A stretch of DNA of 64,000 nucleotides from Streptomyces caniscabiei (GTDB lineage Bacteria; Actinomycetota; Actinomycetes; Streptomycetales; Streptomycetaceae). The stretch lies in assembly GCF_014930365.1 (NCBI RefSeq), contig NZ_JABXWI010000009.1:186001-250000 (forward strand). The letters run 5' to 3'. The position numbers were made by a program, and so were the translations under genes. Under the pieces are notes generated by a model. It made no database searches, had not been told where the DNA came from, and saw only the letters and a list, made by a program, of their open reading frames with translations. Shown here piece after piece: positions 50,762 through 59,425 of this stretch. Every line of letters begins with the position of its first letter. Positions within the stretch are counted from its first letter, which is position 1.

Positions 50762-51808
50762 TCAGTCGCCGACCGGGTCCAGGCTGATGGGTGCGATCCG
50801 GCCGTCCAGCATGGCGCCTACGCCGAGCGCGGCGCAGACGTCGGGCCGTTCGGCGATGTGGACCGGCATCCCGGTGGCGTGGCGGAGCATCTGGTCGAAG
50901 CCGGGGAGCAGGGCGCTGCCGCCGACCATCATGATGCCGCGGTCGGCGAGGTCGGCCACCAGGTCGGGCGGGCAGTCGCGGAGCACCTTGCCGATGCCGT
51001 CGACCACGGCGGTGAGGGGGGTCTGGATGGCGTCCCGTACGGCCGCGGTGTCCACCTGCACGGAACGGGCCAGTCCCGTCGCCACGTCCAGGCCGTGGAT
51101 CTCGGTGGAGGTGGGGCCGTGCGGGGTGAGGCCGTTGCCGGAGAGGGCCAGCTGGAGCGGCCGTACGGACTGGCTCGGCAGCGTCAGTTCGTGGCGCAGA
51201 CGCAGGTGCTGCACGATCGCGTGGTCGATGGTCTCGCCGCCGACGGGGATGCGTACCGCGCTGACGACCGAGCCGAGCGAGAGGACGGCGAGTTCGGTGG
51301 CGCCCGCCCCGCACACCATGATCATGGTGGCCTCGGGCTGCTCCACCGGCAGACCGCAGCCGACCGCCGCCGCGATGAGGGTGTCCACCAGTTCCACCCG
51401 GCGGGCGCCGAGGCCCACCAGGGTCTCGATCGTGGCGCGTTGGGCGAGTGGGTCCGCGCCGTGCGGGGTGCAGGCGGCGGCGCGCAGCACGGGCTTGCGG
51501 CGCAGTGTGCGGCGGACCCGGTCGCCCAGCAGCTGGCGCAGCATGCGCTGGGCCATCTCGATGTCGACCACCGTGCCGCCCGAGACGGGGCGGACGACCC
51601 GGATGTAGTCGGGCGTACGGCCCGTCATCTTCTCCGCGAACTCCCCGACCGCGATCAACGCGCCCGTCCGGGTGTTCACGGCGGCGACGCTCGGCTGGTC
51701 GACGACCAGGCCCGCGCCCTTCACATACACCCGGGTTCGCGCGGCCCCGAGGTCGACGCCGAAGTGGCAGCGGCGCAGCTGCTCCAGACTGGCGGTCATC
51801 GCGGTCAT
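50762..51808 (-). CDS. MreB/Mbl-like bacterial actin
   Basis: The 348-residue actin-fold ATPase starts FGVDLGAARTRVYVKG (phosphate 1), has VRPVSGGTVVDIEMAQRML, a phosphate-2 region VCGAGATELAVLSLG, VGGETIDHAI and adenosine motif IMMVGGSALLPGFDQML. It is slightly longer than MreB. Streptomyces carry MreB plus Mbl-type paralogues that work in spore-wall synthesis; the neighbouring matB genes suggest this is the Mbl-type copy. The core GxDxGTxxT motif is altered to DLGAARTR. ATG at 51808 follows GGGAGG. Confidence 0.88.
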   Translation of the reverse strand: MTAMTASLEQLRRCHFGVDLGAARTRVYVKGAGLVVDQPSVAAVNTRTGALIAVGEFAEKMTGRTPDYIRVVRPVSGGTVVDIEMAQRMLRQLLGDRVRRTLRRKPVLRAAACTPHGADPLAQRATIETLVGLGARRVELVDTLIAAAVGCGLPVEQPEATMIMVCGAGATELAVLSLGSVVSAVRIPVGGETIDHAIVQHLRLRHELTLPSQSVRPLQLALSGNGLTPHGPTSTEIHGLDVATGLARSVQVDTAAVRDAIQTPLTAVVDGIGKVLRDCPPDLVADLADRGIMMVGGSALLPGFDQMLRHATGMPVHIAERPDVCAALGVGAMLDGRIAPISLDPVGD

Positions 51809-52009
51809 TGCGGATCCTCCCGAGAGCACGGACCGTACGGACCGCCGCCGGTCGGCGGTTCCCTGGTTCCCTTTGCATCGTGCGGGGGGCGGGAGCGGGG
51901 TGCCTGTTGGGGTGGGCCGGGTGGGGGTGCGGCTGGACGGGTGGTTCAGCGCGTGTCGGTGTCGGTTGGGGCGACCGTCGTCGGTCGGGTGTGGGTGAGG
52001 GCGGGGGCG

Positions 52010-53443
52010 TCAGTCGGGTGTGGGTGGTGTCGTCGGGTCGACGATTCCCCGTACGACTCCCAGCTCCACCAGGTCCTGCGGTCGTACCCGCAGTTCGTCC
52101 GCTGTCGCCCGGACCAGGGTCTCCGGCCGTTTCAGGATCGCCGCCGCCAGTTCCGGGGCGATCACCGAGAAGTAGGAGTCGGGGGTGGCCCAGGTGTGGG
52201 TGGGGGAGGCGAGGGCGAGGGCTCCGCCGGAGCCGCCCTCGCCGATGAGGAGGGTGGTGACGGGGGTGCGGGCGCTCGCGACGGTGGTGAAGAGGGCGGC
52301 GATGGCGGGGCCCGCGCCCTGGCGTTCCGCTTCGGCGTCGTTCGCGGCGCCGGGGGTGTCGATCAGGGTCAGGACGGGGATGCCGAGGCGGTCGGCGAGG
52401 CGGATGAGGCGGGTGGCGGTGCGGTAGCCCGCCGGGCGGGTCGCGGTGCCGCACTGGGCCGCGTAGGCGACGGTCCGCCCGTCGTGTTCGCCGAAGCCGC
52501 AGAGCATGCCGGGGTCGGTGCCGCCGGCCCGGTCACCGCTGAGCGGTGCGCGGCGGGTGAAGTAGGCGTCCAGGTAGGCCTCGGCCCGGGGGCGGTGGGG
52601 GGAGCGGGCACGTTGCACGGCTTCCCAGCCGGTGCTGGGCAGGGGGGTTTCGTGGGGGTGCGGGCCGCGGAGTGCGTGGGGTGGGCGTGCGGGGTCCTTG
52701 GACGGGCCGGTCAGGAGGGTCAGCCACAGGGACAGGGTGTCGCGCAGGTCGTCCGGGTGGACCACCGCGTCCACGGAGCCCGCCGTGACCTGGGAGTCCG
52801 CCGTGTACGCCGCCCGGTCCGCGTCCGGTGGGCGGACCCGGGAGCCGGCGAAGCCGATCTGGGCCTCCGGCAGGGCCAGGACGATGTCGGCGCCGGCGCC
52901 GAGGGCCGCCCAGCCGCCGCCCGTCGTCGGATCGCGGAGCACCGCGATCTGCGGCAGTCCCGCCTCGCTCGTCAGCGCCGACTCCCGTGCCACGCGCTGG
53001 AGTTGGGTCAGCGCGCGCATGCCCTCCTGCATACGGCTGCCACCCGTCGCGATCAACGAGACCACCGGGAGGCGGTGTTCACGGGCGTAGGTGTACGCCG
53101 CCTCCAGCCGGTCGCCGGTGCGCTCGCCGAGCGAGCCGCCGAGGAAGCCGAACTCGAAGGAGATGAGCACGGCCGCCGTACCGGTGCGGACGGCGGTGCC
53201 GGTCGCTTCGGCCCCTCCTTCCGTACGCGCTTCCGTACGCGTCCGGTCGCCGATCCACGCGCGGCCCCACACCACCGACTCCTCCTCCCCGGTGCGGGCC
53301 GTCGCGCGGGCGCGTGCGGTGTCGTAGTCCTGCCAGGCGAGGGGGCCGTCGGGGGTGTACTCCCTTTGCGGCGTGGGGAGTTCGGTGAAGTCGTCCGTCA
53401 GGAGGGCCAGGGCCTCGCGGGCCGAGAAGCGGCGGTCGGTCAT
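52010..53443 (-). CDS. Biotin-type carboxyltransferase (fused alpha and beta domains)
   Basis: The 477-residue carboxyltransferase has a beta-type half (GFLGGSLGERTGDRLEAAYTYA, VVSLIATGGSRMQEGM, DPTTGGGWAALGAGADIVL) and an alpha-type half (PVLTLIDTPGAANDAEAERQG, TTLLIGEGGSGGALALA). Such fusions carboxylate acetyl-CoA or act on malonyl/methylmalonyl units. Stop-start overlap with matB (ATGA) ties it to malonate use. A zinc finger typical of AccD is not present at the N-terminus. Confidence 0.88.
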   Translation of the reverse strand: MTDRRFSAREALALLTDDFTELPTPQREYTPDGPLAWQDYDTARARATARTGEEESVVWGRAWIGDRTRTEARTEGGAEATGTAVRTGTAAVLISFEFGFLGGSLGERTGDRLEAAYTYAREHRLPVVSLIATGGSRMQEGMRALTQLQRVARESALTSEAGLPQIAVLRDPTTGGGWAALGAGADIVLALPEAQIGFAGSRVRPPDADRAAYTADSQVTAGSVDAVVHPDDLRDTLSLWLTLLTGPSKDPARPPHALRGPHPHETPLPSTGWEAVQRARSPHRPRAEAYLDAYFTRRAPLSGDRAGGTDPGMLCGFGEHDGRTVAYAAQCGTATRPAGYRTATRLIRLADRLGIPVLTLIDTPGAANDAEAERQGAGPAIAALFTTVASARTPVTTLLIGEGGSGGALALASPTHTWATPDSYFSVIAPELAAAILKRPETLVRATADELRVRPQDLVELGVVRGIVDPTTPPTPD

Positions 53444-54921
53444 GCGGACGCGTCCGTCGTCAGCGCCCGCTTCATGATCTTGCCCATGTCGTTGCGGGGG
53501 AGGGCGGCGAGGTAGTGGACGGTCCGGGGGCGCTTGTGAGGGGAGAGGAGGGTGGCGACATGGGACGCCAACTCCGCCGCCGGGGGCGGGGATCCGGGAT
53601 CCTGCGGCACGATCCAGGCGACCACGCGTTCGCCGAGGTCGGGGTCCGGCGCGCCGGTGACGGCCGCCTCCCGTACGCCCGGGTGCTCCAGGAGCGCGTT
53701 CTCGATCTCACCCGCGCCGATCTTGTACCCGCCGCTCTTGATGAGGTCGGTGGCCTTGCGGCCGACGATGCGCACATAGCCGTCGGGGTCGCGGACGGCC
53801 ATGTCGCCGGTGCGGAACCAGCCGTCGGCGGTGAACGCGGCGGCGGTCGCGTCGGGGCGGTTGAGGTACTCGGTGAAGAGGTTCGGGCCGCGCACCTGGA
53901 TCTCGCCGACCGACTCGCCGTCGTCCGCGGTGAGGGGAGTGCCGTCGTCCTCGACCAGCCGCAACTCCACGCCGGGCAGGGGGACTCCGACCGTGCCGGC
54001 GCGGGGTTCGCCGTCGGCGCGGACGCTGGTGTTCATGAGTGTCTCGGTCATGCCGTACCGCTCGATCACCCGGCGGCCCGTCGCCGCCGCGATCCGCTCG
54101 TGGTCGTGCAACGGCAGCGCGGCCGAGCCGGAGACGAGGAGGCGGGCGCCGCCGAGTGCCTTCGCCAGTTCCGGGTCGCCGGGCAGGGTCTCCGCGATGC
54201 GGTGGTACATCGTCGGGACGCCGAACAGCATCGTCGCGCCGGACGACAGCTCCCGGGCCACCGCGGTCGTGTCGAACCTGCCGAGGTGGCGGACCGCGCC
54301 GCCGCGCCGCAGCGGGCCGAGGATGCCCAGGATCAGGCCGTGCACATGGAAGAGCGGCAGGGCGTGGACCAGGACGTCGTCTGCGGTCCACTGCCAGGCG
54401 TCGGCCAGCGCGTCCAGAGTGGTCGCGATGGCGCGGCGGGGGATGACGGCGCCCTTGGGCGGGCCGGTCGTTCCGGAGGTGTAGACGATGAGGGCGGGGG
54501 CGGCGGGGGTCGGTTCCCCTGTCGGTTCGTCCGTGGGCGCCGGGCGGGATGTCGAGTCGTCCCGTACGTCGATGTCCAGGCGCTCCAACTCGGCCAGTGC
54601 GGACGGCAGTTCGACGTCGGGGGCGGTGAGGATCAGTGCGGGGGTGCTGTCCTTCAGGATGTGCCCCAGCTCGCTCTGGCCCGACTTCGGGTTGAGCGGT
54701 ACGGCGGGGACGCCGGCCCGTAGCGCGGCCACGACGCCCACCGCCGTCTCCAGCGTCGGTGTCGCCCAGACGGCCACGCGGCCCGCGTCGCGGATCCGGG
54801 CGGCGAGCGCGTCGGTCACGGCCGCGAGTTCCGCGTACGTCAGGGACCGGTCGCCGAAGCGCAGGGCGGGGCGTTCGGGGGTTCGGGCTTCGCCGGTGAG
54901 GGCCGGGAAGAGAGAGGACAC
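53440..54921 (-). CDS. matB: Malonyl-CoA synthetase MatB
   Basis: The 493-residue adenylating enzyme starts SSLFPALTG, as MatB of Streptomyces does. The P-loop VYTSGTTGPPKGAVIP lies about 146-161, then FHVHGLILGILGPLRRGG, RYGMTETLMNTSVR, GWFRTGDMAVRDPDGY and the catalytic Lys K481 in RNDMGKIMKR. It joins malonate or methylmalonate to CoA with ATP, giving extender units. GTG at 54921 has AAGGAG eight bases upstream. It is coupled to the carboxyltransferase and 101 bp after matC. Confidence 0.95.
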   Translation of the reverse strand: MSSLFPALTGEARTPERPALRFGDRSLTYAELAAVTDALAARIRDAGRVAVWATPTLETAVGVVAALRAGVPAVPLNPKSGQSELGHILKDSTPALILTAPDVELPSALAELERLDIDVRDDSTSRPAPTDEPTGEPTPAAPALIVYTSGTTGPPKGAVIPRRAIATTLDALADAWQWTADDVLVHALPLFHVHGLILGILGPLRRGGAVRHLGRFDTTAVARELSSGATMLFGVPTMYHRIAETLPGDPELAKALGGARLLVSGSAALPLHDHERIAAATGRRVIERYGMTETLMNTSVRADGEPRAGTVGVPLPGVELRLVEDDGTPLTADDGESVGEIQVRGPNLFTEYLNRPDATAAAFTADGWFRTGDMAVRDPDGYVRIVGRKATDLIKSGGYKIGAGEIENALLEHPGVREAAVTGAPDPDLGERVVAWIVPQDPGSPPPAAELASHVATLLSPHKRPRTVHYLAALPRNDMGKIMKRALTTDASA

Positions 54922-55022
54922 GTTCCGTACTCCTTGGTCGTCGGTCGTCGGTCGTCGGTCGTCGCCGTTCGAGGTGTCGCGCTGCCCTTGCGGCTCCCCG
55001 ATCCTCGGGGTTCCCCGAGGGG

Positions 55023-56390
55023 TTACCCGAATCCCGGCACCACCAGCACCAGCCACACCACGGCGGGCACCACGGCCACCACGATCCCTCCGTAGATCAT
55101 CAGCTGTCGGAAGAAACGCTCGCGGTCCACGTCCGGCGCGGCGGCCAGGACCAGCGCGCCGTTGGTGGAGAAGGGACTGACGTCCACGACCGTCGCGGAG
55201 ACGGCGAGTGCCGCGATCATGCCGACCGCACCGATCTCGCCCTGGGCCAGGAACGGTACGGCCAGGGGGATCAGGGCGCCCATGATGCCGACGGAGGAGG
55301 CGAACGCCGAGACGACGGCGCCGATGTAGCAGAGGAGCACGGCGGCGAGGAGGGGGATGCCGATGCCGCCGACGCCCTCGCCGGCCCAGGTGATGGTGCC
55401 CATCTCGTCGAGTACGCCCACGTAGGTGAGGACGCCGCAGATGAGGAGGACCGTGGACCAGGCGATCTGGGTCACCGCCTTGCGGCTGTCGTCCGGCCAG
55501 AGGGCGCTGAGGAGGGCGGCGAGGGTGACGGCGGTGAGGCCAGCGTCCAGGTCGAAGGCGAGGACCGCGACGACCAGGGCCGCGAGGGAGGCGAGGGTGG
55601 CCGTGATGGCGGGGGTGAGCGGGGTGTCGGGCTCTGGGTCCGGGGCCGGGTCCGGGGCCGGGTCGGTCTCGGAGACCGAGACAGAGACAGAGGCGGAGGC
55701 GGAGGGAGGGGTAGGGGCCGCGGCTGTAGCCGTGGCGGTGGCAGAGACAGGGGCAGGGGCAGGGACAGGCGCTGAGACAGGGGCTGAGGTCAGTTTCAGG
55801 CCGCCGAAGAGGACGAACACCACCCCCGCGATCACCAGGTTGGCGATCAGGGACGTCAGGAAGAGGAACAGCTCGTTGCCGGGCAGGTTCTCGCGCTCGA
55901 CGATCCCGTTGACGATCGTGCCGTAGATGCTGATGGGGGAGAAGCCGCCGCCCTGCGCGCCGTGGACGACCATCGCGCCCATCAGCAGGGGGCTGATGTT
56001 GTAGCGCGAGGCGAAGCTGAGGGCGATGGGGGCGACGATCGCCACCGCCGCCGGACTGACCGCGCCGATCGCCGTCAGCGCGGCGGTGAGGAAGAACATC
56101 ACCCACGGGATCAGCGCCACCCGCCCCCGAACGAGCCGGATCGAGGCGTGGACCAGCCAGTCGGTGGTGCCGTTGGCGCGGGCCATCGCGAAGAGATAGG
56201 TGACGCCGACGAGGACGACGAAGAGGTCACCGGGGAACCCGGCGAAGATGCCGTCCGCGTCGAGGTCGGCGACGAGTTCGCCCACTCCGAAGGCGGCGGC
56301 GAAGGCCAGCGCGCCCATGTTCACGGAACGGGTCGTGGCGATGACGAACACCACGGCGAGGACGAGGATCGAGATCAGTTCGGGGGACAT
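55023..56390 (-). CDS. matC: Dicarboxylate (malonate) carrier MatC, SLC13-like
   Basis: The 455-residue transporter has about 12 hydrophobic segments. The N-terminal half (MSPELISILVLAVVFVIATTRSVNMGALAFAAAF) matches the MatC N-terminal domain. GAQGGGFSPISIYGTIVNGIV and VSPFSTNGALVL are the two substrate-loop motifs. A central cytosolic loop (about residues 195-250) is stretched by Pro/Ala/Ser repeats encoded by imperfect tandem DNA. It should import malonate for MatB. ATG at 56390 with GGGAG. The promoter faces the GntR gene. Confidence 0.92.
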   Translation of the reverse strand: MSPELISILVLAVVFVIATTRSVNMGALAFAAAFGVGELVADLDADGIFAGFPGDLFVVLVGVTYLFAMARANGTTDWLVHASIRLVRGRVALIPWVMFFLTAALTAIGAVSPAAVAIVAPIALSFASRYNISPLLMGAMVVHGAQGGGFSPISIYGTIVNGIVERENLPGNELFLFLTSLIANLVIAGVVFVLFGGLKLTSAPVSAPVPAPAPVSATATATAAAPTPPSASASVSVSVSETDPAPDPAPDPEPDTPLTPAITATLASLAALVVAVLAFDLDAGLTAVTLAALLSALWPDDSRKAVTQIAWSTVLLICGVLTYVGVLDEMGTITWAGEGVGGIGIPLLAAVLLCYIGAVVSAFASSVGIMGALIPLAVPFLAQGEIGAVGMIAALAVSATVVDVSPFSTNGALVLAAAPDVDRERFFRQLMIYGGIVVAVVPAVVWLVLVVPGFG

Positions 56391-56484
56391 ACGGGCTCCC
56401 GTCGTTGGGTCCCGGAACGGCACAGGGAGGGGAGGAGGGGGAGGGGGCGAGGTGCGGGCAGAGGGACTGGGGGCGTGTGGGCAA

Positions 56485-56582
56485 GTGGTCGAGTGGCTGA
56501 GCCACTTACGGTTGGTCAGCGTGCGGGCGTACGAGGGTGGCGTCAAGGGGGTGCGCGTAAATTGGTTCAGCCACTCGACCAC
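56485..56582. promoter_or_regulatory. Twin inverted sites in the matC-GntR divergent promoter
   Basis: GTGGTCGAGTGGCTGA (56485-56500) and TCAGCCACTCGACCAC (56567-56582) are perfect reverse complements 66 bp apart. The left one overlaps the palindrome AGTGGCT-G-AGCCACT (56492-56506). The pair flanks the promoter region of both genes and probably binds the GntR regulator, possibly with looping. Confidence 0.7.
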
Positions 56583-56689
56583 CGCTCCACTGGCTCCACC
56601 CGGTGTTACGCTCCCGACGAGCGACGCCGGACGAGCGGCACACGCACTGCGAGCAGCACGAGCAGCATCGAGCAGCACGAGGGGGAATC

Positions 56690-57400
56690 GTGAGCGACGC
56701 CCTGCGCCCCATGGCCAAGCAGCGGCTCTACGAGCAGGTCCTCGACCGGCTGCGGCAGTACGTCGCCGAGGGCGGTCTGAGGGCCGGTGACCGGCTGCCG
56801 CCCGAGCGGGACCTGGCCCAGCGGCTCGGGGTCAGCCGGGCCTCGGTCAAGCAGGCCATCGTGGTGCTGGAGGTCCAGGGGCTGGTGGAGGCCCGGCACG
56901 GTGGCGGCACGTACCTCGTGCGGGACAGCCTGGACGTGGAGCCGGTCGAGAGGATGGTCGAACGGCGTCAGCGGTTGCCCGATGTGCTGGAGGCCCGCGA
57001 GGCGCTGGAGACGAAGCTCGCCGAACTGGCCGCCGAGCGCCGCACGGAGGACGACCTGACCGCGATGCGGGACGCCCTCACGCACATGGCCGGCGAGATC
57101 GAGCGGGACGGGCACGGCATCGAGGGCGACCGGCTGTTCCACGCGGCGGTCACGGCGGCCGCGCACAGCAGTCTGCTCGCCGAGTTCATGCGCTCCATCG
57201 CCGACCAGATCGCCGAGAGCCGCACCGAGTCGCTGCGGCAGCCCGGCCGCCCCGACCGTTCGCTCGCCCAGCACCAGGCGATCCTCGACGCCATCGCCGC
57301 CCGGCAGCCCAAGCAGGCGGCCACCGCGATGCGCCGCCATGTCCGCACGGTCGCGAAGGTCCGCCTGCTGGACTGGGACCCGGGCGACTCACCGTCCTGA
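56690..57400 (+). CDS. GntR-family (FadR subgroup) regulator of the malonate genes
   Basis: The 236-residue protein has a winged HTH about 8-75 (LYEQVLDRLRQYVAEGGLRAGDRLPPERDLAQRLGVSRASVKQAI, then HGGGTYLVRD) and a C-terminal FCD domain (LEAREALETKLAELAAERR, ... HQAILDAIAARQ). Metal and organic acid binding is usual there. It is divergent from matC with palindromic sites between, so malonate-responsive repression is the likely role. GTG at 56690 follows GAGGGGG. AGCAGCACG units repeat just upstream. Confidence 0.92.
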   Translation: MSDALRPMAKQRLYEQVLDRLRQYVAEGGLRAGDRLPPERDLAQRLGVSRASVKQAIVVLEVQGLVEARHGGGTYLVRDSLDVEPVERMVERRQRLPDVLEAREALETKLAELAAERRTEDDLTAMRDALTHMAGEIERDGHGIEGDRLFHAAVTAAAHSSLLAEFMRSIADQIAESRTESLRQPGRPDRSLAQHQAILDAIAARQPKQAATAMRRHVRTVAKVRLLDWDPGDSPS

Positions 57401-57593
57401 GCCCGCCCCCGCCCCGCCCTCCTGAGCCCGCCCCGCCCCGCCCTCCTGAGCCCGCTCCCGTCCGCCGTTGTCAGTGGCGGTCAGTACAGTCGGCCACCGG
57501 CGAGTCGGCAGGTGCCGACGGGTCCACAGAAGCGGCGGAGGACGGTCGTCGGCGGAGAGCCGGCGGGCGAGCGTGGGGGAATGCGGGGCGGCG

Positions 57594-58364
57594 GTGCGGG
57601 AGTTCGCGGGGGAGTTCGAGACCCATCTGACAGTGGCGGCCGGATCCGTGGCCGGTGACGAGGACCGGATACGGCGGTGGGCGGAGCGTCACCGGGTCAA
57701 GTACACCCGGATCGTGCTCGACCGGGGAGCGGTGCCCGACCAGCCGATGCTGACGGTCCGTGGCCAGGGGGCGCTGTCGGCGCAGCGCGCGGCCGCGTCC
57801 GTGTGGGTCGAACGGCTGGGCGCCGAGGGGTTCGTGGTGGCCCGGGTGAAGATCGAGGCCACACCCTGGAACGCGGACGTGCCCCGGACGGCCGCCGAGG
57901 CCCGCGCCCTCTCTCCCGGCTGCTACTTCGAGCACCATGTGAAGCTCGCCCTCGCCGACGACACCGAGGTGGCGACGGTCCGCGCCCTCGCCGAGCGCCA
58001 TGAGGCCCATGTGTCGCGCAACGCCCGCCGCGAGCTGGGCGCCACCGACCGAGCGGGCGGACAGCGGGGCGGCGCCGGGGGCGACGGGCCGGACGGTCGG
58101 CCCGCACGCGGGCACGAGCGTTTCGTCACCCAGCGCTGCCGTGACGTCGGCCGGCCCGAGGCCCGCCGCCGTCTCGACGCCCTCCTCGACGCGCTCGCGA
58201 CGGCGGAGTTCAAGGCGGTGGAGGTGGAGGAGGAGTTCGTCGTCCACGACGACCGCCCGCAGTTGGACGCCGGGTGGATAAGGGAGCGGACGCGCATCGG
58301 CACCGCCCCGCTCGGCGAGCGGCGGACGGATGTGCGTGCCGATGAGCCGGCGGACGCCCGGTGA
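57594..58364 (+). CDS. Uncharacterised protein coupled to an AbiEii-like nucleotidyltransferase
   Basis: The 256-residue protein is not one I can name. FETHLTVAAG and later CYFEHHVKLALAD look like two versions of the same beta-strand start. Between them are KYTRIVLDRGAVPDQPMLTVRG and GFVVARVKIEATPWNADVP. The end has HERFVTQRCRD and FKAVEVEEEFVVHDD. A duplicated ferredoxin-like fold is plausible. The start is uncertain (GTG 57594 or 57573). The stop overlaps the next GTG as GTGA, so the two products are probably made together. Confidence 0.7.
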   Translation: MREFAGEFETHLTVAAGSVAGDEDRIRRWAERHRVKYTRIVLDRGAVPDQPMLTVRGQGALSAQRAAASVWVERLGAEGFVVARVKIEATPWNADVPRTAAEARALSPGCYFEHHVKLALADDTEVATVRALAERHEAHVSRNARRELGATDRAGGQRGGAGGDGPDGRPARGHERFVTQRCRDVGRPEARRRLDALLDALATAEFKAVEVEEEFVVHDDRPQLDAGWIRERTRIGTAPLGERRTDVRADEPADAR

Positions 58365-59425
58365 CCGGGTCCCGGGCGGGCGAAGGAGCCCGGTCCCCGG
58401 ACGACGAGCGGTGGCGGGCCGCGCACCGGGCCGTGCTCGACCACCTGCTCCGTCTCGTCGCCGAGTACTCGCCCCTGGGGGAGGACCTGGTGCTGCGCGG
58501 CAGCATGGTCATGTCGGCGTGGGTGGGGGCCGAGGCGCGCGAGCCCGCCGACCTCGACTGGATCGTGCCCCTGCCCCTGCTGGTCCCGGTGGACCCCGCG
58601 CACCCCTACCCGTACGTGGACGGGCTGGAGTCCGTACAGCAGTGGCCGGAGGCGGCCGACGGGGCCGGGCGGTACGAGATCTGGAGGTTCGAGGAGTTCG
58701 ACACCGGGGGCCTGCGGCCGATGGTCCCGCCCGACGGGCTGCACTGGGTCTTCGAGGCGGAGCCCGAGGAACGCCCGCCGCATCTGGCACTGCTCGACCT
58801 GGTGCGGGAGCGGCCGGTCGCCGCGCCGGGCGTGGTGCTCGACGTGAACGGCGCCCGGCCCGACGGCATCTGGACCTACGTGGAGTACGAGACCCCCGGC
58901 GTCCGTCTCACCATCCCCTGGGCGGCGGAGGGCCTGCCGCCCGGTGAGGCGCGGCTGGACTTCGCCCGGGACGAGCCGCTCCCGGAGCTTCCCGTGTGGA
59001 CGGCGATACCCCGCGCCGACGGCAGCGGCCGGACCGTCGTGCGCACCCCGGGCCCCGCGCTGTCGCTCGCCTGGAAGCTCCTGTGGCTGCACACCGACTG
59101 CGCCACCGAGGGCCACGCCCGGGCCAAGGACCTCCATGACGCCGTCCTCCTCGCCGAGGCCGAGGTCACCCGGCTCTCCCCGCGCCTGCTCCACAAGGTC
59201 TTCCGCCGTGCGCCCGGCGCCGGCACCCCGGCCTACGCCGACGCCCTGCGCGTGGACACGCTCGTCCTCGACGCCGAGGACTGGGCGGACTTCCGCACCG
59301 CCCACCCCCGGGTGCGGGGCACGGCCGAGGAGTGGGTGGAGCGCCTGGGCCGAGCGCTGGAACGGGTGCCGGCGCCGCCCGCGGCGCGGCGGAAGGGCAG
59401 GGGACGTGCGGCCGGCGCCTCCTAG
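58361..59425 (+). CDS. Nucleotidyltransferase AbiEii/AbiGii-like protein
   Basis: The 354-residue protein has the nucleotidyltransferase core LVLRGSMVMSAWVG (G47-S48) and ADLDWIV (D64, D66), the GS...DxD pattern of AbiEii-like proteins. LSLAWKLLWLHTD, GHARAKDLHDAVLLAE follows, matching their Lys-rich K-...-RxKDxxD block. AbiEii toxins transfer nucleotides to tRNA or other targets; usual partners are AbiEi antitoxins, absent here. GTG start overlaps the upstream unknown gene. The stop shares CTAG with the convergent MerR-PP2C gene. Confidence 0.85.
   Translation: MTGSRAGEGARSPDDERWRAAHRAVLDHLLRLVAEYSPLGEDLVLRGSMVMSAWVGAEAREPADLDWIVPLPLLVPVDPAHPYPYVDGLESVQQWPEAADGAGRYEIWRFEEFDTGGLRPMVPPDGLHWVFEAEPEERPPHLALLDLVRERPVAAPGVVLDVNGARPDGIWTYVEYETPGVRLTIPWAAEGLPPGEARLDFARDEPLPELPVWTAIPRADGSGRTVVRTPGPALSLAWKLLWLHTDCATEGHARAKDLHDAVLLAEAEVTRLSPRLLHKVFRRAPGAGTPAYADALRVDTLVLDAEDWADFRTAHPRVRGTAEEWVERLGRALERVPAPPAARRKGRGRAAGAS

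Noticed and set aside
53440..56106. An 888-residue minus-strand fusion ahead of matB
   Set aside because: The upstream part is a shadow frame of matC. The GTG at 54921 has an AAGGAG site and gives the standard MatB N-terminus.
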